Source: Pseudomonadota bacterium (GTDB taxonomy: Bacteria; Pseudomonadota; Gammaproteobacteria; Xanthomonadales; Rhodanobacteraceae). From it: a DNA stretch of 64,000 nucleotides. The stretch is from contig JAFEDX010000195.1 of the NCBI GenBank assembly GCA_018241365.1, positions 1 to 64,000 of the forward strand. Direction: 5' to 3'. The notes beneath the pieces were generated by a model, which was not told the origin of the DNA, did no database searches, and saw nothing but the letters and a program-made list of their open reading frames with translations. How positions within the stretch are numbered: the stretch's first letter is position 1; every line of letters begins with the position of its first letter. A program made the position numbers and the translations under genes. This document shows, piece after piece, positions 7,660 through 16,588 of the stretch.

Positions 7660-9464
7660 ACCTGTTCGCCGAACTGCGTCGCCGCAACGTGCTGCGCGCG
7701 GCGGTGCTGTACGCCGGCGGGGTATGGGCGTTCGGCCAGGGTTTGTCGCAATTCAGCCCGGCGCTCGACCTGCCGGATGACGCAACGCGCTGGTTCCTGA
7801 TCGCGGCGGTCATCGGTTTTCCGCTCTGGATCGCGTTCGCGTGGTTCTACGAGTGGACGCCGCAGGGGTTCAAGCGTGATTCGGAAGTCGCCGGGAATGC
7901 GCCCAGCCGCCATGCGTCCGCGCGCAAGCTGGACTTCGCGATCATCGGCGTGCTCGCCGTCGCAGTGGTGCTGCTTGCGTCGGGGTATTTCATCAGCAGC
8001 GACGCTCCGGTCGAAACCGTGGCGCAAGCCACGCCCGCCAAGTCCATCGCGGTACTGCCGTTCGTGAACATGAGCGGGGATGCAGGCAACGAATACTTCA
8101 GCGACGGCATCACCGAGGAGGTCCTGAATGCGCTGGCACAGATCCCGGATCTCAAGGTGGCCGCGCGCACTTCGGCGTTCGCGTTCAAGGGCAAGCAGGA
8201 AGACCTGCGCAAGGTGGGTGAGGTGCTGGGCGTGGCAACGGTGCTGGAAGGCAGCGTGCAAAAGTCCGGCGACGAGGTGAGGATCACCGCGCAGTTGATC
8301 GACACGCGTTCGGGCTACCATCTGTGGTCGGAGAAGTACGACCGCAAGTTGACCAGCATTTTTGCGGTCGAGGACGAGATCTCGAAGGCCATCGCCGACA
8401 AGCTGCGGGTGCAGCTGGTGGGCGGCGGCGGGCAATCGCTGATTCGCGTCGCCACCACCGATCCACAGGCGCACGCGCTGTACCTGCGGGGGATCGCCGA
8501 AATCGCCCGGCGCGGCGTGGCGCTCCGGGACGCGGCGACGTTGCTGCAACAGGCGACCGCGCGCGATCCGGGTTATGCGAATGCCTGGGCCGGGCTGTCG
8601 CAGGCGCAGGAACTGCTGCCCTGGTACCAACTGGCGGACTGGTCGGAGTCGCTGGCTGCGGCGGAACAATCGGCCAAGCGTGCGCTGGCGCTGGATCCGC
8701 AATCGGGCGAAGCGCATGCGGCGCTCGCCAACGTGTTGCGCGACAGGCTGAACTACGCAGGCGCCGATCGCGAGTATCGCAAGGCGCTGGAACTGAGCCC
8801 GGGCTCGTCGGAAATCCGCAACCAGTACGCACAACTGCTGAATGCGGTCGGCGCATCGGAGGCAATGCTGCAGCAGGAGCGCATCGCGATATCGCTGGAT
8901 CCGCTGGCGCCCAATCCGCGCTACATGCTGGGTTTCGAACTGGTCATCCAGCACCGCTATCCGGAGGCCGCGGCCGAATTCGAGAAGGTGTTGGCGCAGA
9001 CGCCGGACTATGCTTTCGCGCGATTCCACCTTGCACTGACCCGTTTGTATCAAGGCGACGACGACGCGGCCCGCGCGATCGCCCGCGCCGCCGCGCAGCA
9101 GGCGGGACAGGACCCGGCGACGATCGATGCGTTGCTGCGCGCCAGCGCCGATCCGGCGCTGCGACCCGACGCACTGAAGCGAGTATCCGGCATCGACCGC
9201 ATCGAGATCGCCAAATTGGACGATCTGGCCAAGGCTTTCTGGTACAGCCAACTGGGCGCGCGCGAGCAGGCGCTCGCCAGCCTGCAGCGCTGGGTCACCG
9301 ACGCCCCGGTCGGGCAGCGCTTCAACGGCGTGCGCTGGCTGCGCCTGCCCACCTTCGATCCGCTGCGCGATGATCCGCGCTTTCGGGCCGCGCTGAGAAA
9401 AATGGGATTACCCTACCACCCGGGTACGGGGAGCCCGGGGAGTGTCGAGGAAAAAGCGCAATGA
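7656..9464 (+). CDS. Membrane-anchored TolB-like/TPR protein (paralogue 3 of 3)
   Basis: Predicted 602-residue protein. The N-terminus MNLFAELRRRNVLRAAVLYAG leads into hydrophobic segments at about residues 15-33, 47-66 and 93-112. A TolB-like domain begins KSIAVLPFVNMSGDAGNEYF, with LGVATVLEGSVQKSGDEV and QLIDTRSGYHLWSEKYDRKL, and is followed by TPRs. The C-terminal FDPLRDDPRFRAALRKMG matches the ends of the other two paralogues. The start is GTG 7656, overlapping the stop of the DUF6090-like gene, and gives the MNLFAELRRRNV start usual for this group; earlier in-frame codons would be antisense-like extension. It is more diverged from paralogues 1 and 2 than they are from each other. Function unknown. 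Confidence 0.78.
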   Translation: MNLFAELRRRNVLRAAVLYAGGVWAFGQGLSQFSPALDLPDDATRWFLIAAVIGFPLWIAFAWFYEWTPQGFKRDSEVAGNAPSRHASARKLDFAIIGVLAVAVVLLASGYFISSDAPVETVAQATPAKSIAVLPFVNMSGDAGNEYFSDGITEEVLNALAQIPDLKVAARTSAFAFKGKQEDLRKVGEVLGVATVLEGSVQKSGDEVRITAQLIDTRSGYHLWSEKYDRKLTSIFAVEDEISKAIADKLRVQLVGGGGQSLIRVATTDPQAHALYLRGIAEIARRGVALRDAATLLQQATARDPGYANAWAGLSQAQELLPWYQLADWSESLAAAEQSAKRALALDPQSGEAHAALANVLRDRLNYAGADREYRKALELSPGSSEIRNQYAQLLNAVGASEAMLQQERIAISLDPLAPNPRYMLGFELVIQHRYPEAAAEFEKVLAQTPDYAFARFHLALTRLYQGDDDAARAIARAAAQQAGQDPATIDALLRASADPALRPDALKRVSGIDRIEIAKLDDLAKAFWYSQLGAREQALASLQRWVTDAPVGQRFNGVRWLRLPTFDPLRDDPRFRAALRKMGLPYHPGTGSPGSVEEKAQ

Positions 9465-9528
9465 CCATCCGATTCGCCGGTGCAGCCACGCAAGGCGTGC
9501 CGCGATCGCGCAGCAGGAGGAGCAGGCC

Positions 9529-9609
9529 ATGCAACACACCGCGGATTTGCAACCGCAGTGCGCAGCGGCCCCTAGGGGCTGTCTGCAAGCCATCGGGGAA
9601 TCGGCATGA
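9529..9609 (+). CDS. 26-codon micro-ORF coupled to the decarboxylase gene
   Basis: ATG 9529 is preceded by a perfect AGGAGG (9515-9520) at 8 nt. The 26-codon frame (MQHTADLQPQCAAAPRGCLQ and six more residues) ends at a TGA whose last bases overlap the decarboxylase ATG (ATGA, 9606-9609). The decarboxylase itself has only a weak ribosome binding site, so translation may be coupled through this micro-ORF. It may be only a leader; the peptide resembles nothing I recognise. A perfect 12-bp palindrome, GCCCCTAGGGGC, lies inside it. Confidence 0.4.
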   Translation: MQHTADLQPQCAAAPRGCLQAIGESA

Positions 9610-10961
9610 AACCCCTGCTTGAAGATGCGGCACGGCGTGCCATCGCCTATCTGGAAGGTCTCGATGACAGGGGCGTGGCACCTTTGCCGGACGCGGTCGC
9701 GAACCTGGCCGCACTCGACCAGCCGTTGCCCGAACGGGCGAGCCCGCCCGATGCGGTCCTGAAAACCCTCGATGAATCGTGTTCCGGCGCGACCATGGCG
9801 ATGGCGGGAAGGCGCTTCTTCGGCTTCGTGATCGGCGGCGCCTTGCCGGTGACGCTGGCCGCCAACTGGCTGGCCGGCGCCTGGGATCAGAACTCGGCGT
9901 ACTACGGGCCCACACCGGCCACTGCCCTGCTGGAGCAGATCGCGCTGCGCTGGCTGCTGGCGCTGTTCGGGTTGCCGCCGGAATGCGGCGGCGGATTCGT
10001 CACCGGCGCCACGGTCGCGAATTTCACCGCGCTGGCGGCGGCGCGGCACGCGGTGCTGGAACGCGCGGGCTGGAATGTCGAGGCCGACGGGCTGGCCGGC
10101 GCGCCGCCGGTCACCCTCATCACCGTCGAGGAAGCGCACCCGAGCCTGACCAAGTCGCTCGGCCTGCTGGGCTTCGGCCGCAACCGACGGATCAGGGTAC
10201 CGACCGATGCGCAGGGACGCATGCGCGCGGATCGCTTGCCGCCGATCTCGGGCCCGACCATCGTGTGTGCACAGGCCGGCAATGTGAATACCGGCGCCTT
10301 CGATCCCGTCGCGGAGATTTGCGGGATCGCGCACGCCAGCGGCGCATGGGTGCACGTGGACAGTGCTTTCGGTTTGTGGGCGCTTGCGGTGCCGTCCCTC
10401 TCGCATCTGACGCAAGGCATGAGCAACGCGGATTCCTGGGCCACCGATCTGCACAAGTGGCTGAACGTGCCCTACGACAGCGGGCTGGCGCTGGTGCGCG
10501 ATGCAGGCGCTCTGCGCGCGGCGATGGCGATCACTGCCGAATACCTGCCGGCCACGGGCGCATTCCGCAATCCATCGGATTTCGTGCCGGAACTGTCGCG
10601 GCGTGCGCGCGGCGTCGAAGCGTGGGCCGCGTTGAATGCATTGGGCCGGCAGGGTGTGATCGAATTGGTGGAACGCAACTGCCGCCAGGCCCGGCGGTTT
10701 GCCTCGGGCCTCGCGGCAGCGGGTTACGAAATACTCAACGACGTGGTGCTGAACCAGGTGCTGGTCTCGTTCGGTGATCCCGATACCACCCACCGCGTGA
10801 TCGCAGGCATCCAGCAGGACGGCACGTGTTGGTGCGGCGGCACGATCTGGCATGAACGGACCGCGATGCGCATCAGCGTGAGTTCGTGGGCAACCGGCGA
10901 CGAGGACGTCGAACGCTCGCTCGAGGCCATGCTGCGCGTGGCGAAGCAGTGCGGAGCCTGA
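9606..10961 (+). CDS. Pyridoxal-phosphate-dependent group II decarboxylase (amino acid decarboxylase family)
   Basis: Predicted 451-residue fold-type I PLP enzyme of the glutamate/aromatic/tyrosine decarboxylase family. Visible marks are the FVTGATVANFTALAAARHAVL segment, the VHVDSAFG strand with D252 that pairs with the pyridine nitrogen, and SWATDLHKWLNVPYDSG with K284 as the PLP Schiff-base lysine. The C-terminal MRISVSSWATGDEDVERSL is also typical. By family it decarboxylates an amino acid, but the substrate (aspartate, tyrosine, DOPA or other) cannot be read from these motifs. It is followed 23 bp later by a diheme cytochrome c gene on the same strand. The start ATG 9606 overlaps the stop of the preceding micro-ORF. 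Confidence 0.88.
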   Translation: MKPLLEDAARRAIAYLEGLDDRGVAPLPDAVANLAALDQPLPERASPPDAVLKTLDESCSGATMAMAGRRFFGFVIGGALPVTLAANWLAGAWDQNSAYYGPTPATALLEQIALRWLLALFGLPPECGGGFVTGATVANFTALAAARHAVLERAGWNVEADGLAGAPPVTLITVEEAHPSLTKSLGLLGFGRNRRIRVPTDAQGRMRADRLPPISGPTIVCAQAGNVNTGAFDPVAEICGIAHASGAWVHVDSAFGLWALAVPSLSHLTQGMSNADSWATDLHKWLNVPYDSGLALVRDAGALRAAMAITAEYLPATGAFRNPSDFVPELSRRARGVEAWAALNALGRQGVIELVERNCRQARRFASGLAAAGYEILNDVVLNQVLVSFGDPDTTHRVIAGIQQDGTCWCGGTIWHERTAMRISVSSWATGDEDVERSLEAMLRVAKQCGA

Positions 10962-10984
10962 GGTTGCCCGCAAACCGGACGACC

Positions 10985-11968
10985 ATGTCGGTCGTGCTGG
11001 CAATCGGTGCGATCTCGATCGGCGCCCTGTGCGGGTCGGCGATCGCGCAGAGCCCGCCGGTTGAACCCGAAGCCGAATTCCGTGCGGCGATGGCGTGGGC
11101 GTTTCCGCTGAATCCGCCGCCGGATTCGTACGCGTCGAAGCCCGACATGCACAAGCCGTTGCACGTGCCGGGCAGCACGCGTACTTACGCGATGGCTGAT
11201 TACGACGACATGTTCGGCGCACCGGACTGGTTTCCCGAGGATCATCCGCCGATGCCGCACATCGTCGCGCACGGCCGCAAACCGGCGTGGGCCTGCGCCT
11301 ATTGTCATCTGCCGACGGGGCAGGGCCGGCCCGAGAACGCACCGCTGGCAGGGTTGCAGGCCGCGTACATCATCGAGCAGGTGCGTGCATTCCGCAGTGG
11401 CGAGCGCGTGACGGGACGCCCGGAGACGGCAAAGTGGATGCCGGTGGAAGCGCGCAATGTCACCGACGCCGACCTGAAGCTGGCCGCCGAATACTTCTCG
11501 AAGTTGACGTTCAAGCCGTGGACGCGCGTGATCGAGACCACGACGGTGCCCAAAACCCACGTCGCGCACTGGATGCTGGTGCCGGATGCGAATGGTGCAC
11601 GCGAACCGATCGGCCATCGCATCATCGAAACGTCCACGGACATCGCGCGCACCGAATTGCGCGACACACGCTTGGGGTTCATCGCATACGTGCCGCCCGG
11701 CAGCATCGCGCGCGGTGCCGGGATTGCGCGCCAGGGCATGGGCGCGGCGCAGGCGTGCGAATCCTGCCACGGTCCCGGCTTGCGCGGCGTCGGCGATATC
11801 CCGCCGCTGGCCGGCCGCTCGCCGACCTACATCGTGCGCCAGTTGATCCTGTTCCGGCGCGGCGGCCGCGCCAACGCCGTCGCCGCGCCGATGCGGACGG
11901 AAGCCTCGCACCTGACGTTGCAGGACATGATCGCGGTGGCGGCTTACGCCGCTTCGCGCAGCCCCTGA
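10985..11968 (+). CDS. Periplasmic diheme cytochrome c
   Basis: Predicted 327-residue exported protein. The N-terminal hydrophobic stretch ends in GSAIA-Q, a good signal-peptidase site. Two c-type heme motifs are present: CAYCH (C104, C107, H108) and CESCH (C258, C261, H262), each within a cytochrome c-like domain; PLAGLQAAYIIEQVRAFRSG and PLAGRSPTYIVRQLILFRRG are the paired helices after each heme. The two-domain plan resembles cytochrome c4-type or oxidase-linked diheme carriers. No oxidase or dehydrogenase partner is adjacent, so its redox partner is unknown. ATG 10985 gives a clean signal peptide; TTG 10964 would add seven residues with a positive charge and is possible. Confidence 0.85.
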   Translation: MSVVLAIGAISIGALCGSAIAQSPPVEPEAEFRAAMAWAFPLNPPPDSYASKPDMHKPLHVPGSTRTYAMADYDDMFGAPDWFPEDHPPMPHIVAHGRKPAWACAYCHLPTGQGRPENAPLAGLQAAYIIEQVRAFRSGERVTGRPETAKWMPVEARNVTDADLKLAAEYFSKLTFKPWTRVIETTTVPKTHVAHWMLVPDANGAREPIGHRIIETSTDIARTELRDTRLGFIAYVPPGSIARGAGIARQGMGAAQACESCHGPGLRGVGDIPPLAGRSPTYIVRQLILFRRGGRANAVAAPMRTEASHLTLQDMIAVAAYAASRSP

Positions 11969-11995
11969 ATCAGGAAGGATGCCGTGATGAAAAAT

Positions 11996-12027
11996 CCGGT
12001 GCGGGTTGCGGTGATTGCCCGCACCGG
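11996..12027. terminator. Terminator-like hairpin between cytochrome c and symporter genes
   Basis: A perfect 10-bp stem (11996-12005 with 12018-12027) and 12-nt loop sit between two convergent genes. There is no T-run, so termination would need help. It lies inside a 44-codon frame at 11987-12121 that I consider non-coding. Confidence 0.4.
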
Positions 12028-12106
12028 CACGCAGGACGCGTTGATACGGTTTTGCCCTGGACCGAGGGGACGGCCCCGCGTCGCCTCTCACGTTCCCGAA
12101 ACAGGG

Positions 12107-13441
12107 TCAGTCCTGGCCTGAAGTCCGCGCTTCCGCGCGCCCGATCTGGTCGTCCACCAGCGCCGCAACCACGATGTCGCTGCCGACGTTGACCGTGGTA
12201 CGCGCCATGTCGAGGATGCGATCGACGCCGATGATGATGCCGATGCCCTCCGGCGGCACGCCGAAGGTGGTAAGGAGTCCCGCGATCAGCGGCAACGAGC
12301 CACCGGGGATGCCCGCGACGGCGACCGCGCTCAGCACCGCCATCAACACCAGGATCGCCTGCTGCGCGAAGCCAAGCTCGATGCCGAAGATCTGTGCGAT
12401 GAACAGCACCGTACAGCCTTCGAACAGCGCCGTACCGCTCATGTTCATGGTGGCGCCAAGCGGCAGCACGAAGCCCGCGGTGCTGGGCCGCAACTTCAGC
12501 TCTTCGTTGGCGACCGCCAGCGCGGTCGGCAAGGTGGCGTTGCTGGAACTGGTCGAGAAGCCGGTCACCAGCACCGGCCGTATCTGCTTGAAGAATGCCG
12601 CGGGCGAACGTTTGCCGATCAGCCACAGCCACGCCGACATGGTGCCGAACAGGTGCAAGGCCAGCGCCACGATGCAGCCGACCACGAATACCGACAGTGA
12701 CAGCAACACGTCCAACCCGACCTTGACGATCACGCTGTAGATCATTGCCGGAACCGCGTACGGTGCGAGTTGCAGCGCCATGTCCACAATTCGGGTCATC
12801 AGTTCGGCGATGTCGTCGAGGCCGTTGCGGATGCGTTGCCTTCGTTCTTCGTTCAATTGCGTTGCCGCGACGCCGACCAGGATCGCGAACAGGATCAGCG
12901 GCAGCACGTCCCCGAGCGTGCCGCGGCTGAATCCGGCCACTGCACCCATGAGGTTGCGCGGCATGAACATGTCGACCAGCGTGGAAAGGGAGAGGGCGGG
13001 TTGGCCGGTCTGCGTCTCGATGGCCTTCTCGGCCGTACTGCCGTACTCGGCCATCAGCTGAGTCGTGGAAGCGGCATTCATGTGCCGGCCTGGCCGGACC
13101 ACGTTCATCATCACCAGACCGATCACCGCGCCGATCAGCATGTTCGCAAAGAACAGCACGAAGGTGCGCCCGGCCAGCGGCCCGAGCTTGCCGGGCTGCC
13201 CCAGTTGGCACACGCCGGAAGCCAGCGATGCGAACACCAGCGGGATCACCACGAAGAACAGCATGCGCAGGAACACCTGCCCGAATGGATCGAACAGCGC
13301 GGTCGACACCTTCTGCATGAAGGCGAGGAAGGCCGGAAACGGCACGCCGATGGCGAGCGTGGCCAACGCGGCGAGCACACCGATGACCAGGCCCCAAAGG
13401 ATGCGGGTTGCAAGTGGCTTGGTTGTCTTGGGTGGGCTCAT
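12107..13441 (-). CDS. Sodium/proton:dicarboxylate (glutamate) symporter, DAACS family
   Basis: Predicted 444-residue inner-membrane carrier of the GltP/DctA family, which takes up glutamate, aspartate or C4-dicarboxylates with sodium or protons. Several hydrophobic segments fill the first half. The reentrant loop with TGFSTSSSNATLPTAL is the serine-rich signature (usual SSSxxTLP), and LGATMNMSGTALFEG is the TM7 segment with the N-M-S/D-G motif. AGIPGGSLPLIAGLLTTFGVP follows, and a regular ILDMARTTVNVGSD carries the conserved D and N of the substrate site. The start is taken at ATG 13441 (MSPPKTTKPL), because earlier codons give a tail without family support. It diverges from prpB across 211 bp. 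Confidence 0.92.
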   Translation of the reverse strand: MSPPKTTKPLATRILWGLVIGVLAALATLAIGVPFPAFLAFMQKVSTALFDPFGQVFLRMLFFVVIPLVFASLASGVCQLGQPGKLGPLAGRTFVLFFANMLIGAVIGLVMMNVVRPGRHMNAASTTQLMAEYGSTAEKAIETQTGQPALSLSTLVDMFMPRNLMGAVAGFSRGTLGDVLPLILFAILVGVAATQLNEERRQRIRNGLDDIAELMTRIVDMALQLAPYAVPAMIYSVIVKVGLDVLLSLSVFVVGCIVALALHLFGTMSAWLWLIGKRSPAAFFKQIRPVLVTGFSTSSSNATLPTALAVANEELKLRPSTAGFVLPLGATMNMSGTALFEGCTVLFIAQIFGIELGFAQQAILVLMAVLSAVAVAGIPGGSLPLIAGLLTTFGVPPEGIGIIIGVDRILDMARTTVNVGSDIVVAALVDDQIGRAEARTSGQD

Positions 13442-13596
13442 CCGCCGGACTGTACGGGATAGTCCGGCGCGTGTCACCGCAAGCATGATGGATTGCGCAG
13501 TCGCGGTCACGGAGTCGCTGCATGGCAGTTGCGCGCATGGCGCGTGGGCCCTATTCCGTCGGCACCTGCGGCACCGCCGGTTCGCCCATGTCGGTC

Positions 13597-13626
13597 CTGA
13601 CGATGGGGCCGGCCGGCACGTACGCT
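13597..13626 (+). promoter_or_regulatory. Possible prpB promoter
   Basis: CTGACG (13597-13602), 18-nt spacer and TACGCT (13621-13626), 27 bp before the prpB ATG. Both boxes deviate from consensus, so this is only a candidate. Confidence 0.3.
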
Positions 13627-13652
13627 AAACTGATGGCTTTTCCGGAGGCTGC

Positions 13653-14543
13653 ATGAACCCTTCTTCCTCCGCAGGAGCACGCTTCCGCGCTGCGCTGGCC
13701 GCCGAATCGCCGCTGCAGGTGGTCGGTGCGATTACCGCGTATGCCGGATTGATGGCGAAGCGCGTTGGCTATCGCGTGCTGTACCTCTCCGGCGGCGGCG
13801 TGGCCGCCAATTCGCTCGGAATGCCTGACCTTGGCATTTCGACGATGGAAGACGTGCTCACCGACGCGCGCCGCATCGTCGAGGCGACGCAACTGCCGCT
13901 GCTGGTCGACATCGACACCGGCTGGGGCGGCGCCTTCAACATTGCGCGCACCATTCATTCGTTCGAGCGCATCGGTGTCGCCGCCGTGCACATGGAAGAC
14001 CAGGTCGGCCAGAAGCGCTGTGGCCATCGTCCCGGCAAGGAAGTGGTGCCGAAAGAGGAAATGGTCGATCGCGTGAAAGCGGCCGTCGATGCGAAAACCG
14101 ATCGCGATTTCGTGCTGATGGCGCGCACCGACGCCGCGGCGGTCGAGGGCATCGACAGCGCGATCGAGCGCGCCGTGGCCTACGTCGAAGCCGGTGCCGA
14201 CATGATCTTCCCCGAGGCCATGAAAACGCTGGACGACTACCGCAGGTTCAGGGCCGCGGTGAAGGTGCCGATCCTCGCCAACCTCACCGAGTTCGGTTCC
14301 ACGCCGTTCTTCACCGTCGAAGAATTGCGTTCCGCCAGCGTGGACATCGCGCTGTACTGCTGTGGCGCGTACCGCGCGATGAACAAGGCCGCGTTGAATT
14401 TCTACGAGGTCACGCGCCGCGACGGCACGCAAAAGGCTGCGGTGCCGACGATGCAGACGCGCGAAGAGCTCTACGACTTCCTCGGCTATCACGACTACGA
14501 AGACAAGCTCGATGAGTTGTTCGCGGGTGGGCGCAAGGATTGA
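13653..14543 (+). CDS. prpB: 2-methylisocitrate lyase
   Basis: Predicted 296-residue member of the isocitrate lyase/PEP mutase superfamily. In the methylcitrate cycle it splits 2-methylisocitrate into pyruvate and succinate, the last step of propionyl-CoA disposal. Family marks are [19 protein letters not shown] at the N-terminus, DIDTGWGG with the metal-binding aspartates, and KRCGHRPGK with the catalytic cysteine of the K-(K/R)-C-G-H motif, then MARTDA and [10 protein letters not shown]. The length matches E. coli PrpB (about 296). GGAGG at 13644-13648 supports ATG 13653. It is followed after 6 bp by an unrelated membrane-anchored protein gene and then prpC. Confidence 0.97.
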   Translation: MNPSSSAGARFRAALAAESPLQVVGAITAYAGLMAKRVGYRVLYLSGGGVAANSLGMPDLGISTMEDVLTDARRIVEATQLPLLVDIDTGWGGAFNIARTIHSFERIGVAAVHMEDQVGQKRCGHRPGKEVVPKEEMVDRVKAAVDAKTDRDFVLMARTDAAAVEGIDSAIERAVAYVEAGADMIFPEAMKTLDDYRRFRAAVKVPILANLTEFGSTPFFTVEELRSASVDIALYCCGAYRAMNKAALNFYEVTRRDGTQKAAVPTMQTREELYDFLGYHDYEDKLDELFAGGRKD

Positions 14544-14549
14544 GCCATC

Positions 14550-15245
14550 ATGCCGGAATCGCCACAGACTCCTGACGAGAAAATTTCAATGGCGACGCGA
14601 CGCGGCATTCGCTGGGATGCGTTGGCAGCGATCATCGCTGCGCTGATTGGCCTGCTCGCGCTGTGCGTGTCCGGCTACACCGCATACATTGAACGCCAGC
14701 AGGTGCGCGCACAGGTGTGGCCGCATTTGGATATAGGTGCATCAACTTTTCCCCCATCCATTGTTGTCAAGAATCAAGGCGTGGGTCCGGCGATCGTGCG
14801 CAGCGTTGAAGTGCTGGTGAATGGCAAGCCGCAACCGGATTGGGCGCACGTGTTCGCAACCGTCGGCATGCGCGGTGACATTGATACCCAAGGGCCTCCC
14901 ATGGGCGGCTATGTGCTCACACCCGGCCAGATTGCAAATTGGGTGAATTTCGAGTTCACCCGCGATCAATATCAATCCTTCAAGGATGCGGCCAAGGCGA
15001 GCTCTACTGGCAAAGTGCAGCCGGTATCGTCTGCGCCCGTGATGAGCTACGAGTCATTCGCGGGCAGACAGCGGGTGCTGTTCAATCAATTTCTGAATAA
15101 CGCGAAGCACACGCGGTTTCAGGTACGCATCTGCTATTGCTCGACGCTGGGTGAATGCAGTCTGGCCACGTGGGCTGCCGGCCACCGTGCGCAGCAGGCG
15201 AAAGAATGCAAGGCGGTGCCCGCGACGGACCAGTTTCGGGAGTGA
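14550..15245 (+). CDS. Membrane-anchored protein of unknown function between prpB and prpC
   Basis: Predicted 231-residue protein with one hydrophobic helix at about residues 24-45 (ALAAIIAALIGLLALCVSGY) after a short basic N-terminus, followed by a soluble domain rich in beta-type sequence and carrying a cysteine cluster (RICYCSTLGEC) near the end. I do not recognise the family. It starts 6 bp after the prpB stop with AAGGA at a workable distance, and prpC follows 48 bp later, so it is probably co-transcribed with the methylcitrate genes. No link to propionate metabolism is visible in the sequence. Its third-position G/C content looks lower than that of prpB and prpC, which may mean it was acquired separately. 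Confidence 0.6.
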   Translation: MPESPQTPDEKISMATRRGIRWDALAAIIAALIGLLALCVSGYTAYIERQQVRAQVWPHLDIGASTFPPSIVVKNQGVGPAIVRSVEVLVNGKPQPDWAHVFATVGMRGDIDTQGPPMGGYVLTPGQIANWVNFEFTRDQYQSFKDAAKASSTGKVQPVSSAPVMSYESFAGRQRVLFNQFLNNAKHTRFQVRICYCSTLGECSLATWAAGHRAQQAKECKAVPATDQFRE

Positions 15246-15293
15246 CGCATCCATGGCAGGCGTCGCAAATAAACATTTCGTGAGGAGTCAAGC

Positions 15294-16445
15294 ATGAGCG
15301 ACAGCGTACAAGTTCTTCCCAAGGCCAAGAAATCAGTGGCGCTGTCCGGCGTCGCCGCCGGCAACACCGCGCTGTGCACGGTGGGCCGCAGCGGCAACGA
15401 CTTGCACTACCGCGGCTACGACATCAAGGATCTTGCGACCAGGGCCACGTTCGAGGAAATCGCGCACCTGCTGGTGCACGAGCACCTGCCGACCTGGGCG
15501 GAACTGAATGCGTACCGAGCCAAGCTGCAGCGCCTGCGCGGCCTGCCGCAGCCGGTGAAGTGCGCGCTGGAATTGCTGCCGGCGTCCACGCATCCGATGG
15601 ACGTGATGCGCACGGGTTGCTCGGTACTCGGCACGGTGTTGCCGGAAGCGCACGACCACAACGTCACCGGCGCACGCGACATCGCGGACCGGTTGATGGC
15701 GAGCTTCGGTTCGATGCTGCTGTACTGGTTCCATTATTCGCACAACGGCCGCCGCATCGAGGTCGAAACCGGCGACGTGACCATTGCCGCGCACTTCCTG
15801 CACCTGCTGCACGGCAAGGCACCGAGTGAACTGCACGCGAATGCGCTGGACAAGTCGCTGGTGCTGTACGCCGAGCACGAGTTCAACGCCTCGACGTTCG
15901 CGGCGCGCGTGATCGCGGGCACGGGATCGGACATGTATTCCGCGATCACGGGTGCGATCGGCGCGCTGCGCGGTCCCAAGCACGGCGGCGCCAACGAAGT
16001 CGCGATGGAAATCATTTCACGCTACCGCACGGCGGATGAAGCCGAGGCCGACATCCGCCAGCGCGTGGCCAACAAGGAAATCGTGATCGGTTTCGGTCAC
16101 CCGGTGTACACCATCGGTGATCCGCGCAATCCCATCATCAAGGAGATCTCGCGCAAGCTGTGCACCGATGGCGGCAATCCGCGCCTGTTCGAGGTGTCCG
16201 AGCGGATCGAGAAGGTGATGATGGAGCTGAAGAAGATGTTCCCGAATCTCGACTGGTATTCGGCCAGCGTTTATCACATGCTGGGCGTGCCGACCGCGAT
16301 GTTCACGCCGCTGTTCGTGATCTCGCGCACCTCGGGCTGGTCCGCGCACGTGATCGAGCAGCGCCAGGACGGCAAGATCATCCGTCCGAGCGCGAATTAC
16401 ACGGGGCCGGACGATCGGATGTACGTGCCGATCGAGAAGCGCTGA
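15294..16445 (+). CDS. prpC: 2-methylcitrate synthase
   Basis: Predicted 383-residue citrate-synthase-fold enzyme that condenses propionyl-CoA with oxaloacetate. It has the short form typical of PrpC, without the N-terminal extension of type II citrate synthase. Motifs include [10 protein letters not shown] near the N-terminus, [19 protein letters not shown] with the catalytic His, GPKHGGANE with a second His, [13 protein letters not shown] with the third active-site segment, and a C-terminal [15 protein letters not shown] at 15282-15287 gives a strong ribosome binding site for ATG 15294. A strong intrinsic terminator follows 96 bp after the stop, so transcription ends here and prpD must be expressed separately. 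Confidence 0.96.
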   Translation: MSDSVQVLPKAKKSVALSGVAAGNTALCTVGRSGNDLHYRGYDIKDLATRATFEEIAHLLVHEHLPTWAELNAYRAKLQRLRGLPQPVKCALELLPASTHPMDVMRTGCSVLGTVLPEAHDHNVTGARDIADRLMASFGSMLLYWFHYSHNGRRIEVETGDVTIAAHFLHLLHGKAPSELHANALDKSLVLYAEHEFNASTFAARVIAGTGSDMYSAITGAIGALRGPKHGGANEVAMEIISRYRTADEAEADIRQRVANKEIVIGFGHPVYTIGDPRNPIIKEISRKLCTDGGNPRLFEVSERIEKVMMELKKMFPNLDWYSASVYHMLGVPTAMFTPLFVISRTSGWSAHVIEQRQDGKIIRPSANYTGPDDRMYVPIEKR

Positions 16446-16540
16446 GGCGCTTGCCGGACCCTTCCGTCCACGGTAGAGGGTTGTGCAGCGCGAGGGTAAT
16501 CTCGACGCCGCCTGTGCTGGCCACGGCTATCGCGACACGG

Positions 16541-16568
16541 AAAGGCCGCGCGTTGCGCGGCCTTTCTG
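16541..16568. terminator. Bidirectional terminator between prpC and the GST gene
   Basis: A perfect 11-bp stem (16541-16551 with 16555-16565) and a 3-nt loop, with AAA at one foot and TTT at the other, so it can serve both convergent genes. Confidence 0.85.
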
Positions 16569-16588
16569 CATGTGGCTGAAATCGAGCT

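Noticed and set aside
11987-12121. 44-codon frame with a good AGGAAGGA site after the cytochrome gene
   Set aside because: It contains the 10-bp terminator-like hairpin, ends over the symporter 3' end, and resembles no family.
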